Source of the DNA: Pelodera strongyloides
Lineage: Eukaryota; Nematoda; Chromadorea; Rhabditida; Rhabditidae
Direction of reading: 5' to 3'
Assembly (NCBI GenBank): GCA_036852015.1
Contig: JAANDG010000066.1
Location: 310,001-374,000 of the forward strand
DNA: 64,000 bases
Shown here: positions 1 through 10,342 of the stretch, piece by piece
Position numbering within the stretch: the first letter of the stretch is position 1
How the letters are laid out: each line of letters begins with the position of its first letter
The notes under the pieces: model-generated
Databases searched by the model: none
The model's input: the letters and a program-made list of their open reading frames with translations, nothing else
Told to the model about the DNA's origin: nothing
Position numbers and translations under genes: made by a program

Positions 1-595
1 AACCCACCCTATTTTACATGACTACCCCCTTATTTTACATGACCCCACTTATTTAACATGACTACCCCCTTATTTTACATGACTACCCACCTAGTTTACA
101 TGACTACCCCACTAGTTTACATGACTACCCCCCCAGTTTACATGACTACCCCCCTAGTTTACTACTACCCCACTTATTTACATGACTACCCCACTTTTTT
201 TACATGACTACCCCATCTGCTGTGTTACTTTATTTGGGGTAGTATTTTGCAAAAATTTTCCGGGGGTAGTGTTCTACCGAAATAGGGGTAGTATTTTTCC
301 AAGTGGTGGTAGTATTTTTCGAAAATGGGGTAGCGTTGTAAATGTTTACCTGAGCGGACTACTTGGCTACCCCATTTTACATGACTACCCCATTTTAGGG
401 AATATGCTACCCCATTTTAGGGATTTTACTACCCCATAACCTGGGGTAGTTTTCGTAACTGGGGGTAGTATTTTTACATTTTGGGGTAGTATTTGTGCAG
501 AATATTTTTTCGAAAAAATACTACCCCTTTGTTGTGGGGTAGTATATTCCCGACTTGGGTAGTATACTACACTGGGGTAGTATTCTACATTTTTA
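1..595. repeat. ACTACCCC / GGGGTAGT short-motif repeat, alternating strand
   Basis: Dozens of copies of the octamer ACTACCCC, usually spaced by T-rich linkers such as TTTACATG, fill the left edge. The motif orientation switches: C-rich strand to about 230, G-rich (GGGGTAGT) 233-350, C-rich 365-440, G-rich 443-590. No long ORF with coding character is present; short ORFs here are simple-repeat translations. It is probably degenerate satellite DNA. It is not the TTAGGC nematode telomere repeat. Confidence 0.8.
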
Positions 596-1795
596 CCGTG
601 TGTGCCTATATTATAAACTATCCATATAAACATCTAGCACAGCATCTGTACCTTATCCTCTCTCTGACCCTGAACAGCTGGCACGCGGGGAGAGCAATCG
701 CTCCCTCGTATATACAATCATTCCATGCCTAGGCTCGTGCATGTAACATCCGCACGTTCGTCAGATATAAAGACTTGACTATGTATTGTTATTAACTACA
801 TTTCACCACACAACAACATCAGAATAATAACCTAATTGATAACCAAGGTACTAGCAACCTTGAGTTATTACACTATATAGCCCCTTTTCATAGATTCCAA
901 CCTGTTGAACTGCCCTTCGTCGTAGTGCATGCAGTCGACACAGAGTACATCCCAATTGTTGTTGTTTTGAAAAATAAACGTGAATTTGTTCTATATCTCC
1001 TTCGTTGTACAGAATTGCCGTATTGGATGCCGTGTCAAGGATAAAAAACGAATTGTCTGAAAAAATCTGTGCACTATTTGATTATAATTGTTTTACTGAT
1101 TCTGATGAGTTTCATGTATCGTCGGTTATTACGGGGTCCGGTTTCAAGGCTAAACAAACAAGATTAAGGCATCTAAACACTGGTATCTGCAAGAATTGTC
1201 TGATCTGAATCATTTGTGGTTCTGAATCGCTCGTTGACGCTGACTTCGAATTCCGAATACTCTCCCTTCCCCCACCCTCTCTCTCTCTCTCTCTCTCACA
1301 CTCTCTAGTTTCTCTTTTCTCTCTGGCTCTGAATAAATTGATAAACTGGCTGGGAGTAGAAAAAGGCTTTGACGGTCTGAAGATTCATTGAATTCTTTGG
1401 CAACAACTAACCTTCCGCTACATTTGGTGTCACGGTGGAAACATTGGAGACAGTAACTCCTACAAGTTCTACTGTAGAGTTGACCAGGACATAATTCGCT
1501 GGTAGCGTTGTTGTTGAAAAATAGGGCGTAGTAGATGTAGGTACTGATATTGATTGGTTGCCCGGGGGCGGAGTAGCATTACCAGAAGAGTGATTATCAT
1601 CTAAATGAAGGGAACTGAAACTTAAGAGAGTTTACCGTCAGAATTACAAGGAACAAAAAGGGATGTTATCGGATGTGAAAAACTAGAAGCAAAAATAGAT
1701 TGATAGGTCTGAGGGCCAGGCTCAGGGGAGAACATTTTGTGGTAAATTACTGATAGTTGTGGGCCTGAGCGTGCTAGTTCTGATCTGACCAGAGG
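596..1795. other. No gene recognised; (CT)n microsatellite at about 1276-1300
   Basis: AT-rich DNA with no convincing exon on either strand. It contains a CT/TC simple repeat around 1276-1300. Short open frames here have no splice-site support and no recognisable composition. Confidence 0.5.
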
Positions 1796-1915
1796 TCGTA
1801 TTCACCAACACGCAGGGAGCCCTCTAAAGAGTGCGCGGGGAGTGCGAGAGCAGAAGTGATTCAGAGCGCTCGTGAGCCTAAGGAGGGCTCCCTGTATGTT
1901 GCTGAATACGGCTCT
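1796..1915. mobile_element. MITE-like palindrome, about 120 bp
   Basis: The sequence CGTATTCACCAACACG at the left end is matched, with a few mismatches, by the reverse complement at the right end (near 1885-1912), including the shared core CAGGGAGCCCTC. The arms are about 30 bp around a short centre. No coding capacity. This is a non-autonomous DNA-transposon-like or foldback element; its superfamily is not determined. Confidence 0.55.
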
Positions 1916-2156
1916 GCAGTATTCTACAGACAAACGACTTTTCGTGAGCATGACCCTTTAAACCACAGGGTAAACTGAGTGTTTTAAAATTTCCCGTTAT
2001 CTTAACAACGACGTAAGCATGTACAATCCACATACAATAAGACATGTGCGTGGGGTACGTGTACGCAACGGGTGTACCGGCGCACTCTAACAAAAAGTCG
2101 TCGAATGTGCAGCCACTTGAACAGTGCTAGTCTTGAACTCATAAATTGTAAATTAT

Positions 2157-2450
2157 TTATAAGGGCCCACCTTTTTTCTTGAAAACAAGAACCCACAAAA
2201 CTACAATAATCGCAGCTATGACAAGTGCTGCAATCAAGGTTGAGATAAGCCAAACTAGGACACACTTCAGTTTGCCTTTTCCCGCTGAAATTAATACACT
2301 TTGGATGGGTATATTGTAGTTTGTAGTTTGTTTTCGATGGTCAGCTAACAAAAAAAGATTCGTTGAGGAATAAAACGTTTCTACGGAAGATCACCTTTCT
2401 CTCGTTCATACTTTTTGCGCCAAAATTCTTCGTACGATGGTGGTTGTGGC
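2157..2450 (-). CDS. Small tail-anchored membrane protein, C-terminal two exons (partial)
   Basis: Two exons fit together by phase. Exon 2395-2450 follows a TTCAG acceptor and ends at AAAG|GTGAT; exon 2157-2284 follows an AATTTCAG acceptor and ends in TAA. The joined frame (1+18 codons+1, then 2+42 codons) has a PPSYEEFWRKKYERE stretch, a basic linker, then one hydrophobic helix of about 22 residues (LVWLISTLIAALVIAAIIVV) and a short KKKGGPL tail. That layout suggests a single-pass, C-terminally anchored protein facing the cytoplasm with a proline-tyrosine motif. The first exon is not fixed: a candidate starts at the minus-strand ATG at 2591-2589, but I could not find a donor in the right phase. 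I do not recognise the family. The 110-base intron 2285-2394 is GT-AG. Confidence 0.6.
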
Positions 2451-2591
2451 CTGAAGCATGAAACAACTTCACATTAAAATTTAAGACGAGGGTCGCTAGT
2501 CACTCGAAATAAATGCTGACGTATGTGCAATGCCTGGAACCACCCGTTTTTTGTAGGCCGTGCGCCGGCCAAAGTTTTGCGTTGTAACCAT

Positions 2592-3554
2592 TGTTATGTT
2601 ACCGCTATCGAGCTAACAAAGGATATAAACTCCGACAAAACAATTGGGTTGAGCTAGGGCTGCACGCTATCTTCTGCAGGTTTGCGCGAACAATGGGTGC
2701 ATCGCGCACTCAAGAAAACCTGGCCCTAAGTAGATCGAACAATGGCTTACCGTTCAGGTATATAGTCCATCAAGCCAAATAAATCGTTGAATTATGAGAA
2801 CATAATAAGCGAGTGATGACTGTTCGAAATGTTTTTCTATTGATTGCTATCCCTTCGCTCGCTAATACCTTTTGCTAAGCGCCGACATGAATTAATCACT
2901 AGTCCTTATCAGTTTTATATATGTGTATAACATTCAGGTGTGAAAAAGCAAACAAAGCCGCCGCCCGGCTAAACGTTGTAGTCTGCTGTACAAACAACAC
3001 ATAACATCTGTACAAGTGAAATACACAAAAAAGTTACAAAGGTAGACAGAAAAAAAAATATGGCGTACTTTTCGCTCGTGCATCGTTTGTTTTCACGTTG
3101 CGTTAAGAATTTGGAGGAGACATGATAAAAAACCTAGTTGCTGCCGGATGTTTTCTCCCTTTGAAAAGTTGGTGATTACTAATAAATAAGAGGATAATAA
3201 TAGTGATAGGGCGGCGCACTTCTACAGGGTGCGCAGAGTGTCAAGAGTGCGAGGAAAAGGATAGAACCACCATTGGCACACGTGGCGCTCTTTTTGAATG
3301 TGGTGCCAGTGTTTCGCAGCCGGCTGCTCCTGTAAACCCTTGTGCGCGGCGATGGCTCTTATGCGGCATATTTACATCAGTGTAGAATGCGAGAGTGCGC
3401 GGTCAGTAACTTATCCTTAGCTTACTTAGTTCCACTACTAAGACAAAGGATCAGACAAAGCGCGGCGGCGCATTTCAGTCAGTGGCGTGATATATGTAGC
3501 TATATAAAATCCATATATGTATCACATACTTCATGTACGAGATTTAGCGGAATA
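2592..3554. other. No gene recognised
   Basis: Intergenic DNA upstream of the small minus-strand gene. I see no exon with splice sites and consistent frame, and no repeat found elsewhere in the window until the 162-bp satellite fragment starts near 3555. Confidence 0.45.
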
Positions 3555-3656
3555 TATAGAACGAGCTTCTAACCTATAAAGAGAGAAGCTCAGCAATGAG
3601 AACTAGGTTCTCGAAGCTGAAACAGAACTATATTTGAGGTCCCCAGTCGGTTAATA
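3555..3656 (-). repeat. Isolated fragment of the 162-bp satellite (reverse orientation)
   Basis: The run CTATAAAGAGAGAAGCTC, followed by AGAACTAGGTTCTC and AGCTGAAA, matches the reverse orientation of the satellite arrayed at 5053-7430. The fragment is cut by the TTAA-flanked MITE that starts at 3658. Confidence 0.7.
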
Positions 3657-3657
3657 A

Positions 3658-4166
3658 TTAAAGGGATAGGTTCATCTCAAATCACCCCTCTTTTTATTGT
3701 TTTTATTAATAATAGCACAAATATCATTCACAATGAGAATTAAGTCAATCACAGAACAATAGGCCCCGCAGAAGAAGCTTCCTTTATTGGAAACAGGTGA
3801 TCGGAAGCTAAAATCTAAACGCAAAAACTAATACCGTACACAGATCGCGCGGGCTAATGGCAATTAGCCAAGTTACAAACTACACTCGGAAGGACATTAT
3901 TTCCCACGGTGAATTATCATTTAATCGCACTTGGCCAAGTGTAGTTTGTAACTTGGCTAATTGCCATTAGCCCGCGCGATCTGTGTACGGTATTAGTTTT
4001 TGCGTTTAGATTTTGCCTTCCGATCACTTGTTTCCAATAAAGGAAGCTTCTTCTGCGAGACGTATTGTTCTATGATTGATTTAATTCTCATTGTGAATGA
4101 TATTTGTGCTATTATTAATAAAAACAATAAAAAGAGGGGTGATTTGAGATGAACCTATCCCTTTAA
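3658..4166. mobile_element. Long-palindrome MITE with TTAA flanks (piggyBac-like)
   Basis: The arms are about 230 bp each. The left arm begins AGGGATAGGTTCATCTC (3662) and the right arm ends with its complement GAGATGAACCTATCCCT (4162); both are bordered by TTAA (3658-3661 and 4163-4166). The palindrome is close to complete, including an internal block around 3840-3890 mirrored at 3935-3990, with a short unpaired centre. TTAA target duplication is typical of piggyBac-type elements. There is no transposase ORF. Confidence 0.8.
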
Positions 4167-4168
4167 TG

Positions 4169-4192
4169 GTATAACATAACATAACATAACAT
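4169..4192 (-). repeat. (ATAAC)n tail of the non-LTR element
   Basis: Four to five ATAAC units on the plus strand, i.e. GTTAT repeats on the minus strand. They lie just downstream of the minus-strand reverse transcriptase remnant, where CR1/Jockey-like non-LTR elements often carry a short 3' microsatellite. Confidence 0.6.
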
Positions 4193-4316
4193 TTATTACA
4201 ACAACAAAGTATCGCGCAAGTTTTGACAATATAAGGCCACTAACAACGAATAAATGGATAATAATACAGAAAAACAGATACAAAAACTAAAATAAGTGAC
4301 ATTTGTTTCAAGAAAT

Positions 4317-4869
4317 TTACAGGAATAAAGCAGGATTTTTCTCAATCATAAGTGAAGTTCTATGCAAAAAGGAATGTCTACGAACGTTTTTAGTTACTCT
4401 AGGGATACATATTTTGACACGACCACGTCGAGAGGACAGAGTAGAATGTCTGAATTTGTACAATGAACGTAACTGGGGGCCACATTTGCCAGCCAATATT
4501 TTTCTGACCATTATAGCGTCTGTCTTCTTACGACGATTTTCAAGCGTATCAAGCTTCAACAGAGAGTATCAGAGCTAGATGGTGTATCATTAGCCCGTAT
4601 TCTCGGGTCGACGGAAATGCAAATTTTTCCTCTAGGTAGTATAGATAGTCGAGAAATTTGCATACAAGTGAGTTCCCCAAAGGAACATTTCCGTCGTCCC
4701 TAGAATACGGGCTATTGTAATTGAGCAATTGGGAACGCATAAAAATTCGCTTTGTAAACGTACGTTGGATCCGTTCTAGAGCTTGTTTATCCTTTTTCCT
4801 ATATGGACTATACACAACTGAACCTGACTCCAGAACAGAACGTACGTAGAGAGAGTAAGTAAGAATCAA
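4317..4869 (-). pseudogene. Non-LTR retrotransposon reverse transcriptase, 3' remnant
   Basis: The minus-strand frames carry the C-terminal part of a CR1/Jockey-like reverse transcriptase. First comes LYVRSVLESGSVVYSPY, then ALERIQRTFTKRIF, the usual 'thumb' signature; further on LDTLENRRKKTDAIMVRKIL and a final RRHSFLHRTSL block. The coding region is broken twice: a 124-bp TA-flanked palindrome is inserted at 4591-4714, and the frames on either side do not join cleanly (an in-frame stop or shift precedes LDTLENRR). Endonuclease and catalytic RT motifs are absent, so it is a 5'-truncated dead copy followed by an ATAAC-type tail. Confidence 0.8.
4591..4714. mobile_element. Short TA-flanked MITE inside the RT remnant
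   Basis: Terminal inverted repeats: TAGCCCGTATTCT on the left and AGAATACGGGCTA on the right, with further pairing of CGACGGAAATG/CATTTCCGTCG. The TA borders fit a Tc1/mariner-type target duplication. It interrupts the reverse transcriptase frame, so it arrived after that element. Confidence 0.75.
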
Positions 4870-5052
4870 AAGGTTGTACTACTTAATATTAGTAAGCGAA
4901 ATTTACCAGGATTGCAGAGAATTTCACGTATTAGGGACTGATATTGAGGGTGATATGATAAACTTAGTTTCAAGATTATACTTTTCAACACATACATCGA
5001 TGTATATGTGCTGAAAAGCATAATATAGAACAAAACTATACATAGCTAATGA
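4870..5052. other. No gene recognised
   Basis: AT-rich linker between the RT remnant and the satellite array. Nothing coding seen. Confidence 0.5.
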
Positions 5053-5690
5053 CCGACTGCAGACATGAAATATAGATCGTTTTCAGCTTAGAGAACCTAG
5101 TTCTCATCGCTAAGCTTCTCTCTTTATAGGTTAAAGCTCATTTTCAAGATTCAGAACACTTCAAAATTGATGTGTTATATGGATTTTATATAAGTACATA
5201 TACCAGGCTACTAGCCGACTGCAGACATGAAATATAGATCGTTTTCAGCTTAGAGAACCTAGTTCTCATCGCTAAGCTTCTCTCTTTATAGGTTAAAGCT
5301 CATTTTCAAGATTCAGAACACTTCAAAATTGATGTGTTATATGGATTTTATATAAGTACATATACCAGGCTACTAGCCGACTGCAGACATGAAATATAGA
5401 TCGTTTTCAGCTTAGAGAACCTAGTTCTCATCGCTAAGCTTCTCTCTTTATAGGTTAAAGCTCATTTTCAAGATTCAGAACACTTCAAAATTGATGTGTT
5501 ATATGGATTTTATATAAGTACATATACCAGGCTACTAGCCGACTGCAGACATGAAATATAGATAGGTTTCAGCTTCGAGAACCAGTTCTCATCGCTAAGC
5601 TTCTCTCTTTATAGGTTAAAGCTCCTTTTCAAGATTCAGCTGGAACACATAAATGATGTATGTTTTCAATTAATTTTTATATATGAACAT
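5053..5690 (+). repeat. 162-bp satellite, four direct copies
   Basis: CCGACTGCAGACATGAAA recurs at 5053, 5215, 5377 and 5539, a period of exactly 162. The first three units are nearly identical; the fourth diverges towards its end. Each unit contains the inverted motif AGAACCTAGTTCTC. No coding potential. Confidence 0.92.
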
Positions 5691-6689
5691 ACACCAGGCC
5701 ACTGAAAGATTGGGAACATGAAATATAGCTTATTTATAGTTGAAATACAACGTTCCTCATCGGTAGGTTTTGTAACTTCATAGTTAGAAGCCTTATTCAA
5801 TTTTCCAATATGCCACATACATCGTTGTACGTGGTCTTTCAGATGAAAAATTGGGAACATGAAATATAGATTATTTATTTCAACAATAAAGTTGCGATGC
5901 CTACCGATTAGGAACATTGTATTTCAACAAAAAATAAGCTATATTTTGTGTTCCCAATCTTTCAGTAGCCTGGTATATGTCCATATGTAAGAACTGAAAT
6001 ACCACGTACAACGCTGTACGTGGTATATTGGAAAAGTAAATAAGGCTTCTACTATCTATGAAGCTACGAAGTCTACCGATGAGGAACACTGTATTTCAAC
6101 AACAAATAAGCTATATTTCATGTTCCCAATCTTTCAGTAGCCTGGTGGTATATGTCCATATATAAAATCTGAAATAGCACGTACAACGCTGACGTGGTAT
6201 ATTGGAAAATTAAATAAGGCTTTTCTAACTATGAAGCTACAAAGTCTACCGATGAGGAACACTGTATTTCAACAACAAATAAGCTATATTTCATGTTCCC
6301 AAACTTGCAGTAGCCTGGTTTATGTCCATATATAAAATCTGAAATACCACATACATCATGTATGTGGTATATATATTGGAAAATTAAATAAAGCTTCTAA
6401 CTATGAAGTCTACCGATGAGGAACACTGTATTTCAACAATATACAAGCTATATTTCAGGTTCCCAATCTTTCAGTAGCCTGGTATATGTCCATATATAAA
6501 ATCTGAAATACCCCGTACAACGTATACATACGGGGTATATTGGAAAATTGAATAAGGCTTCTAACTATGAAGCTACGAAGTCTACCGATGAGGAACATTG
6601 TATTTCAACAATAAATAAGCTGTATTTCATGTTCCCAAACTTTCAGTAGCCTGGTATATGTCCATATATAAAATCTGAAACACCACATA
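5691..6689 (-). repeat. Diverged satellite units, about 170-185 bp
   Basis: Related units marked by TTCCCAATCTTTCAGTAGCCTGG and GATGAGGAACACTGTATTTC recur near 5950, 6125, 6300, 6465 and 6640. They share the 'tagcctggtatatgt' and 'aatctgaaata' blocks with the 162-bp family in reverse orientation, so this is an older subfamily at the centre of the array. Confidence 0.8.
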
Positions 6690-7430
6690 CATCATGTATG
6701 TGTTCCAGCTGAAACTTGAAAATGAGCTTTAACCTATAAAGAGCGAAGCTTAGCGATGAGAATTAGGTTCTCTAAGCTGAAAACGATCTATATTTCATGT
6801 CTGCAGTCGGCTAGTAGCCTGGTATATGTACTTATATAAAATCCATATAACACATCAATTTTGAAGTGTTCTGATTCTTGAAAATGAGCTTTAACCTATA
6901 AAGAGAGAAGCTTAGCGATGAGAACTAGGTTCTCTAAGCTGAAAACGATCTATATTTCATGTCTGCAGTCGGCTAGTAGCCTGGTATATGTACTTATATA
7001 AAATCCATATAACACATCAATTTTGATGTGTTCCAGCTGAATCTTGCAAATGAGCTTTAACCTATAAAGAGAGAAGCTTAGCGATGAGAACTAGGTTCTC
7101 TAAGCTGAAAACGATCTATATTTCATGTCTGCAGTCGGTCGTTAGCGTTAAATGTGCAGTTTTATAAAATCAATATAGCACAAAATCCATATATGTATCA
7201 CGCGCGTACCTTATGTACGAAATATAGCGGAGTATATAACAATCCTCTAACCTATGAAGATGCCTAGCGATGAGTACCAAGTTCTCTAAGCTGAAAACAA
7301 TCTATATTTCATGTCTGTTGTCTGTTAATAGCGTGGTAAATGTACTTATATACAAGCTATATAACACATCAGTTGTGATGTGTTCCAGCTGGATCTTGAA
7401 AATGAGCTTCTAACCTAACCTATGATGAGA
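6690..7430 (-). repeat. 162-bp satellite, inverted copies
   Basis: The same unit as 5053-5690 appears reverse-complemented: TTCATGTCTGCAGTCGGC recurs near 6796, 6957 and 7122, again about 162 apart. The last, more diverged unit ends near 7430. With the left block it makes a large inverted arrangement around the diverged centre. Confidence 0.88.
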
Positions 7431-7507
7431 GAAGCTTAGCGATGAGAACCAGGTTCTCGTCTCTTTGAAAAATTATGACAAAAAACCTTCTGCTTACAAA
7501 CGTATTC

Positions 7508-8047
7508 CACACTGAGAGCCGATGAGCTGCGCGCCGCACCATTTCGGGAAACAAAATGCGCGCCGCAAAGAAATGGGAAACAAAATGTGCGCCGAATAGA
7601 AATGGGGCGCAAAATGCGCGCAGATCCTTGCGGGAAACGCTTTTCTAGGTTCGGCGCGAAAGTTGCGCCCCGCACGCACCATTTACGCACCTTTTCCGCA
7701 CCTTTCCGGCAACGTTTTTGAAAGCACCTGGAGGCTCTGCCGTAAGTACAGTTGTTGTACTAATATTTTTCCGCAAGCACTGGTATCACATGTGTTGTGT
7801 GGCCGAGTGGTCTAAGGGCGCCGTTTAGAGAAAGTATCTAACAAGAATGTTAGGTTGGAATCCAACACGCTGCTTTCTTTTGACGTTACTTTTCCCGCAC
7901 CGTTTCCGCACCATTTCGGCAACGTTTTGGGGGTGTTTCCCGCACCAAAACGAACCGGAGCCGTTGAAAAACTTTTGCGACGCGCATCAAATTCTTTTGC
8001 GGGAAAACCTCCAAACTGTTGCCGCGCGCAACTCTTGAGTTTCGTTG
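7508..8047 (+). mobile_element. Interspersed repeat with tRNA-like core, copy 1
   Basis: The segment is repeated at 38575-39122. A perfect RNA polymerase III A-box (TGGCCGAGTGGTCT at 7800-7813) is followed about 50 bases later by a B-box-like GGTTGGAATCC (7853-7863, one base off the GGTTCGANTCC consensus), so the core derives from a Leu/Ser-type tRNA. The ends carry inverted GAG(C/T)TGCGCGCCGC / GCCGCGCGCAACTC. Internal blocks CCGCACCATTTC and TTTCGGCAACGTTTT recur. It is SINE-like, but the terminal inverted repeats also fit a MITE with a captured tRNA. Confidence 0.7.
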
Positions 8048-10018
8048 CACTATAAAAACTACTCCTCAGAACCTACAACTCTTTGAAAAGTTCTGATAAG
8101 AGTACTTTAGAATCTCATAATCGTTATGTCAAAAGAGAACCAGGATGAGAAAAAAAGTTTATTTATTGTACTCCACATAATGAAAAGCATAAGCATACAG
8201 TTGGCTAACTGCGAAATGTAAGCTGACCCAACGCATTGAACCAGCACATTCCACACATTGCACACTAAACTTACGTAATACCAATCGTTGCGGCACGCAC
8301 GCAAGGGACAACAAACCTGAGTGGGAGGCAATACCATTTTTGAACACGCGGCAGTTGTACCAACAGGAATCATGCACCCCACATTGACAGACGTTTTTTG
8401 CGAGTGTAACGCAACTGAGCGAGATCTCTCGGGTATTCCATATATAGAAAACAGTAATGGGGTTTGCAAGTATGCCCGATTCTCCTTGCAAGTATCGAAA
8501 AATTTACCGTAATTTCGCACTACACGAGAATATGTACAGGCAGTTTTTACGATCGAGCACCACGGGAGCATTTGTTCAGTAGAAAATGTCTTTGATGGCG
8601 GGTTTTCTGTAGTGCGGATGTGTCAAAATTAAGCAAAATTACGGTAGATTGGAACACTATTTTGCAATTGATACTTGAGGTTTTTGGCATACTTGCAAAC
8701 CCCATAAGTCTCGGCACACACGCACAACCCCCCCCCTTTCCAAGTGCCGACAACGTATACTACAGTAACGCATAACTACGCTCATGAAGCAAATAGAATT
8801 ACGACAATACCAGGACTCAAAACATGCTGAACACTAGGACAACAAAGCTCAACAAAGCTCAATCAAGCATCGACCACCCTCGGTACAAATGGCAATGTAC
8901 CCGTAGAACAAATAAGCATATTCACGAGAGCAAAAGATATACCGCAATCACAATACACTAGACAATGTCGCATGCAACCGTCCGTGCAACCACCATATTT
9001 GAGATCAAACAAAATGCATGCACAATGTGCGCCAACATCAAAACCATGAAGCACTTCACGAGGAGCAAAACCAACATGAATCTACCCAAAAGGAGCCTGA
9101 TAACGACCACTGACATAAACTCATCAGTAAAACCAAGCATCGAACTCCGTTCAAAAGCACGATAATTAAACCAGCTTCCAACATGCGTGCACATTCACCA
9201 GCGTGCAGTACCACACGCAACACCCAACTACAGTAGGACGGTAGTCAAAGAAAAGGTGCACACAACAGGACTTCAAAGGCCCCGACACAACCAAGTAAAT
9301 GAAACACAACTGTGCAACACAATAAACACGTAATTCAGATGCAGACACCAATGCCCCAACGGCACATGATGTGGCGTGCAATACAATCTGGCTCCATAGG
9401 TGGCTCCATACTCCACGATATCGTGTCCAATACTGTAAACTCCAAGTCCCAGTATGTGCGTGCGCCTTGATGTAGCCGATCCATCATCAGGACTCTTTCA
9501 CCACACGTTCACACTGAAAGGTATCATCATATTAGGAAGGAAATCTGCCAAAATGTAAGCAATTCACATAGAATAATCCCGCTTCCCCTAGCTCCCCGCA
9601 TTTTCTTAGGATAAATGATAATTTGGAAAGATTTTAAAGAGTGCGTGATGTAAGTTATCAGTATGTACGAAAAAGACCATGTCATTGGCCACGTATCATA
9701 CCATACACAGGGCATAAATCAGGTCCGCAACTCAAAATTTTGGGGAGGTGGTACATGCCTTCTGGCGACATCAGTGGGAGGTGATTTAGACTAATTTGCA
9801 TATAATACATTACGAATTGGCCTTTGACAGTACGGGAGGTGAGAGGTGATTCACCTTACCAGAAGGGTGATGGCTATGAGATCGGGAGATGGTCGTCCGC
9901 ATTTGGCGGGGTGTTTTATGCTATGCCATACAATGCGTATACGACAAGGTGTCCGTTTGGAAAGTGGTTACTGTGATAACCAATAAATATTAAACAGCAA
10001 TTGCTTACGAGTGAAACA
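8048..10018. other. No gene recognised
   Basis: Short open frames exist on both strands (the longest, about 150 residues, on the minus strand at 8107-8571 with scattered cysteines). None has flanking splice sites in phase or a recognisable fold. I see no repeat shared with the rest of the window. Confidence 0.4.
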
Positions 10019-10160
10019 GGCCCTTTGCATTATTTGTGCGCAATAAGCTCGCACTTACAAATAATATATGTAATGCAGTTTCGCGCGCGCTATGCTAAAT
10101 CTAAAGTGAAATAATAGCCCGAGCGCATTGGTACATAAATATTGCAAAGGGCAAGGGGAC
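10019..10160. mobile_element. Small MITE-like inverted repeat and nearby half-copy
   Basis: CCCTTTGCATTATTTGTG near the left end is matched in inverted orientation by ATAAATATTGCAAAGGGCAAGGG near the right end. A second right-end fragment (GGTACACAAATAATGCAAAG) lies at about 10313-10342. No ORF. The element type is not determined. Confidence 0.45.
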
Positions 10161-10342
10161 CCTGAAAATGCCTGATAGTGAGAAAAAGTCGCAAAACTAG
10201 TGACCAAAACGGAAAGTGGGTCCTTCACTTAAATCAGTATTGCATATTGCCATATCTTTTTCAAAATACATTTCAACTTTATTTTATTTTATAGCCCATT
10301 GCGCATTGCGCATTGGTACACAAATAATGCAAAGGGCAAGGG

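Noticed and set aside
8107..8571. 154-codon minus-strand frame with several cysteines
   Set aside because: No splice sites in phase, no recognisable domain, and overlapping frames of similar quality on both strands.
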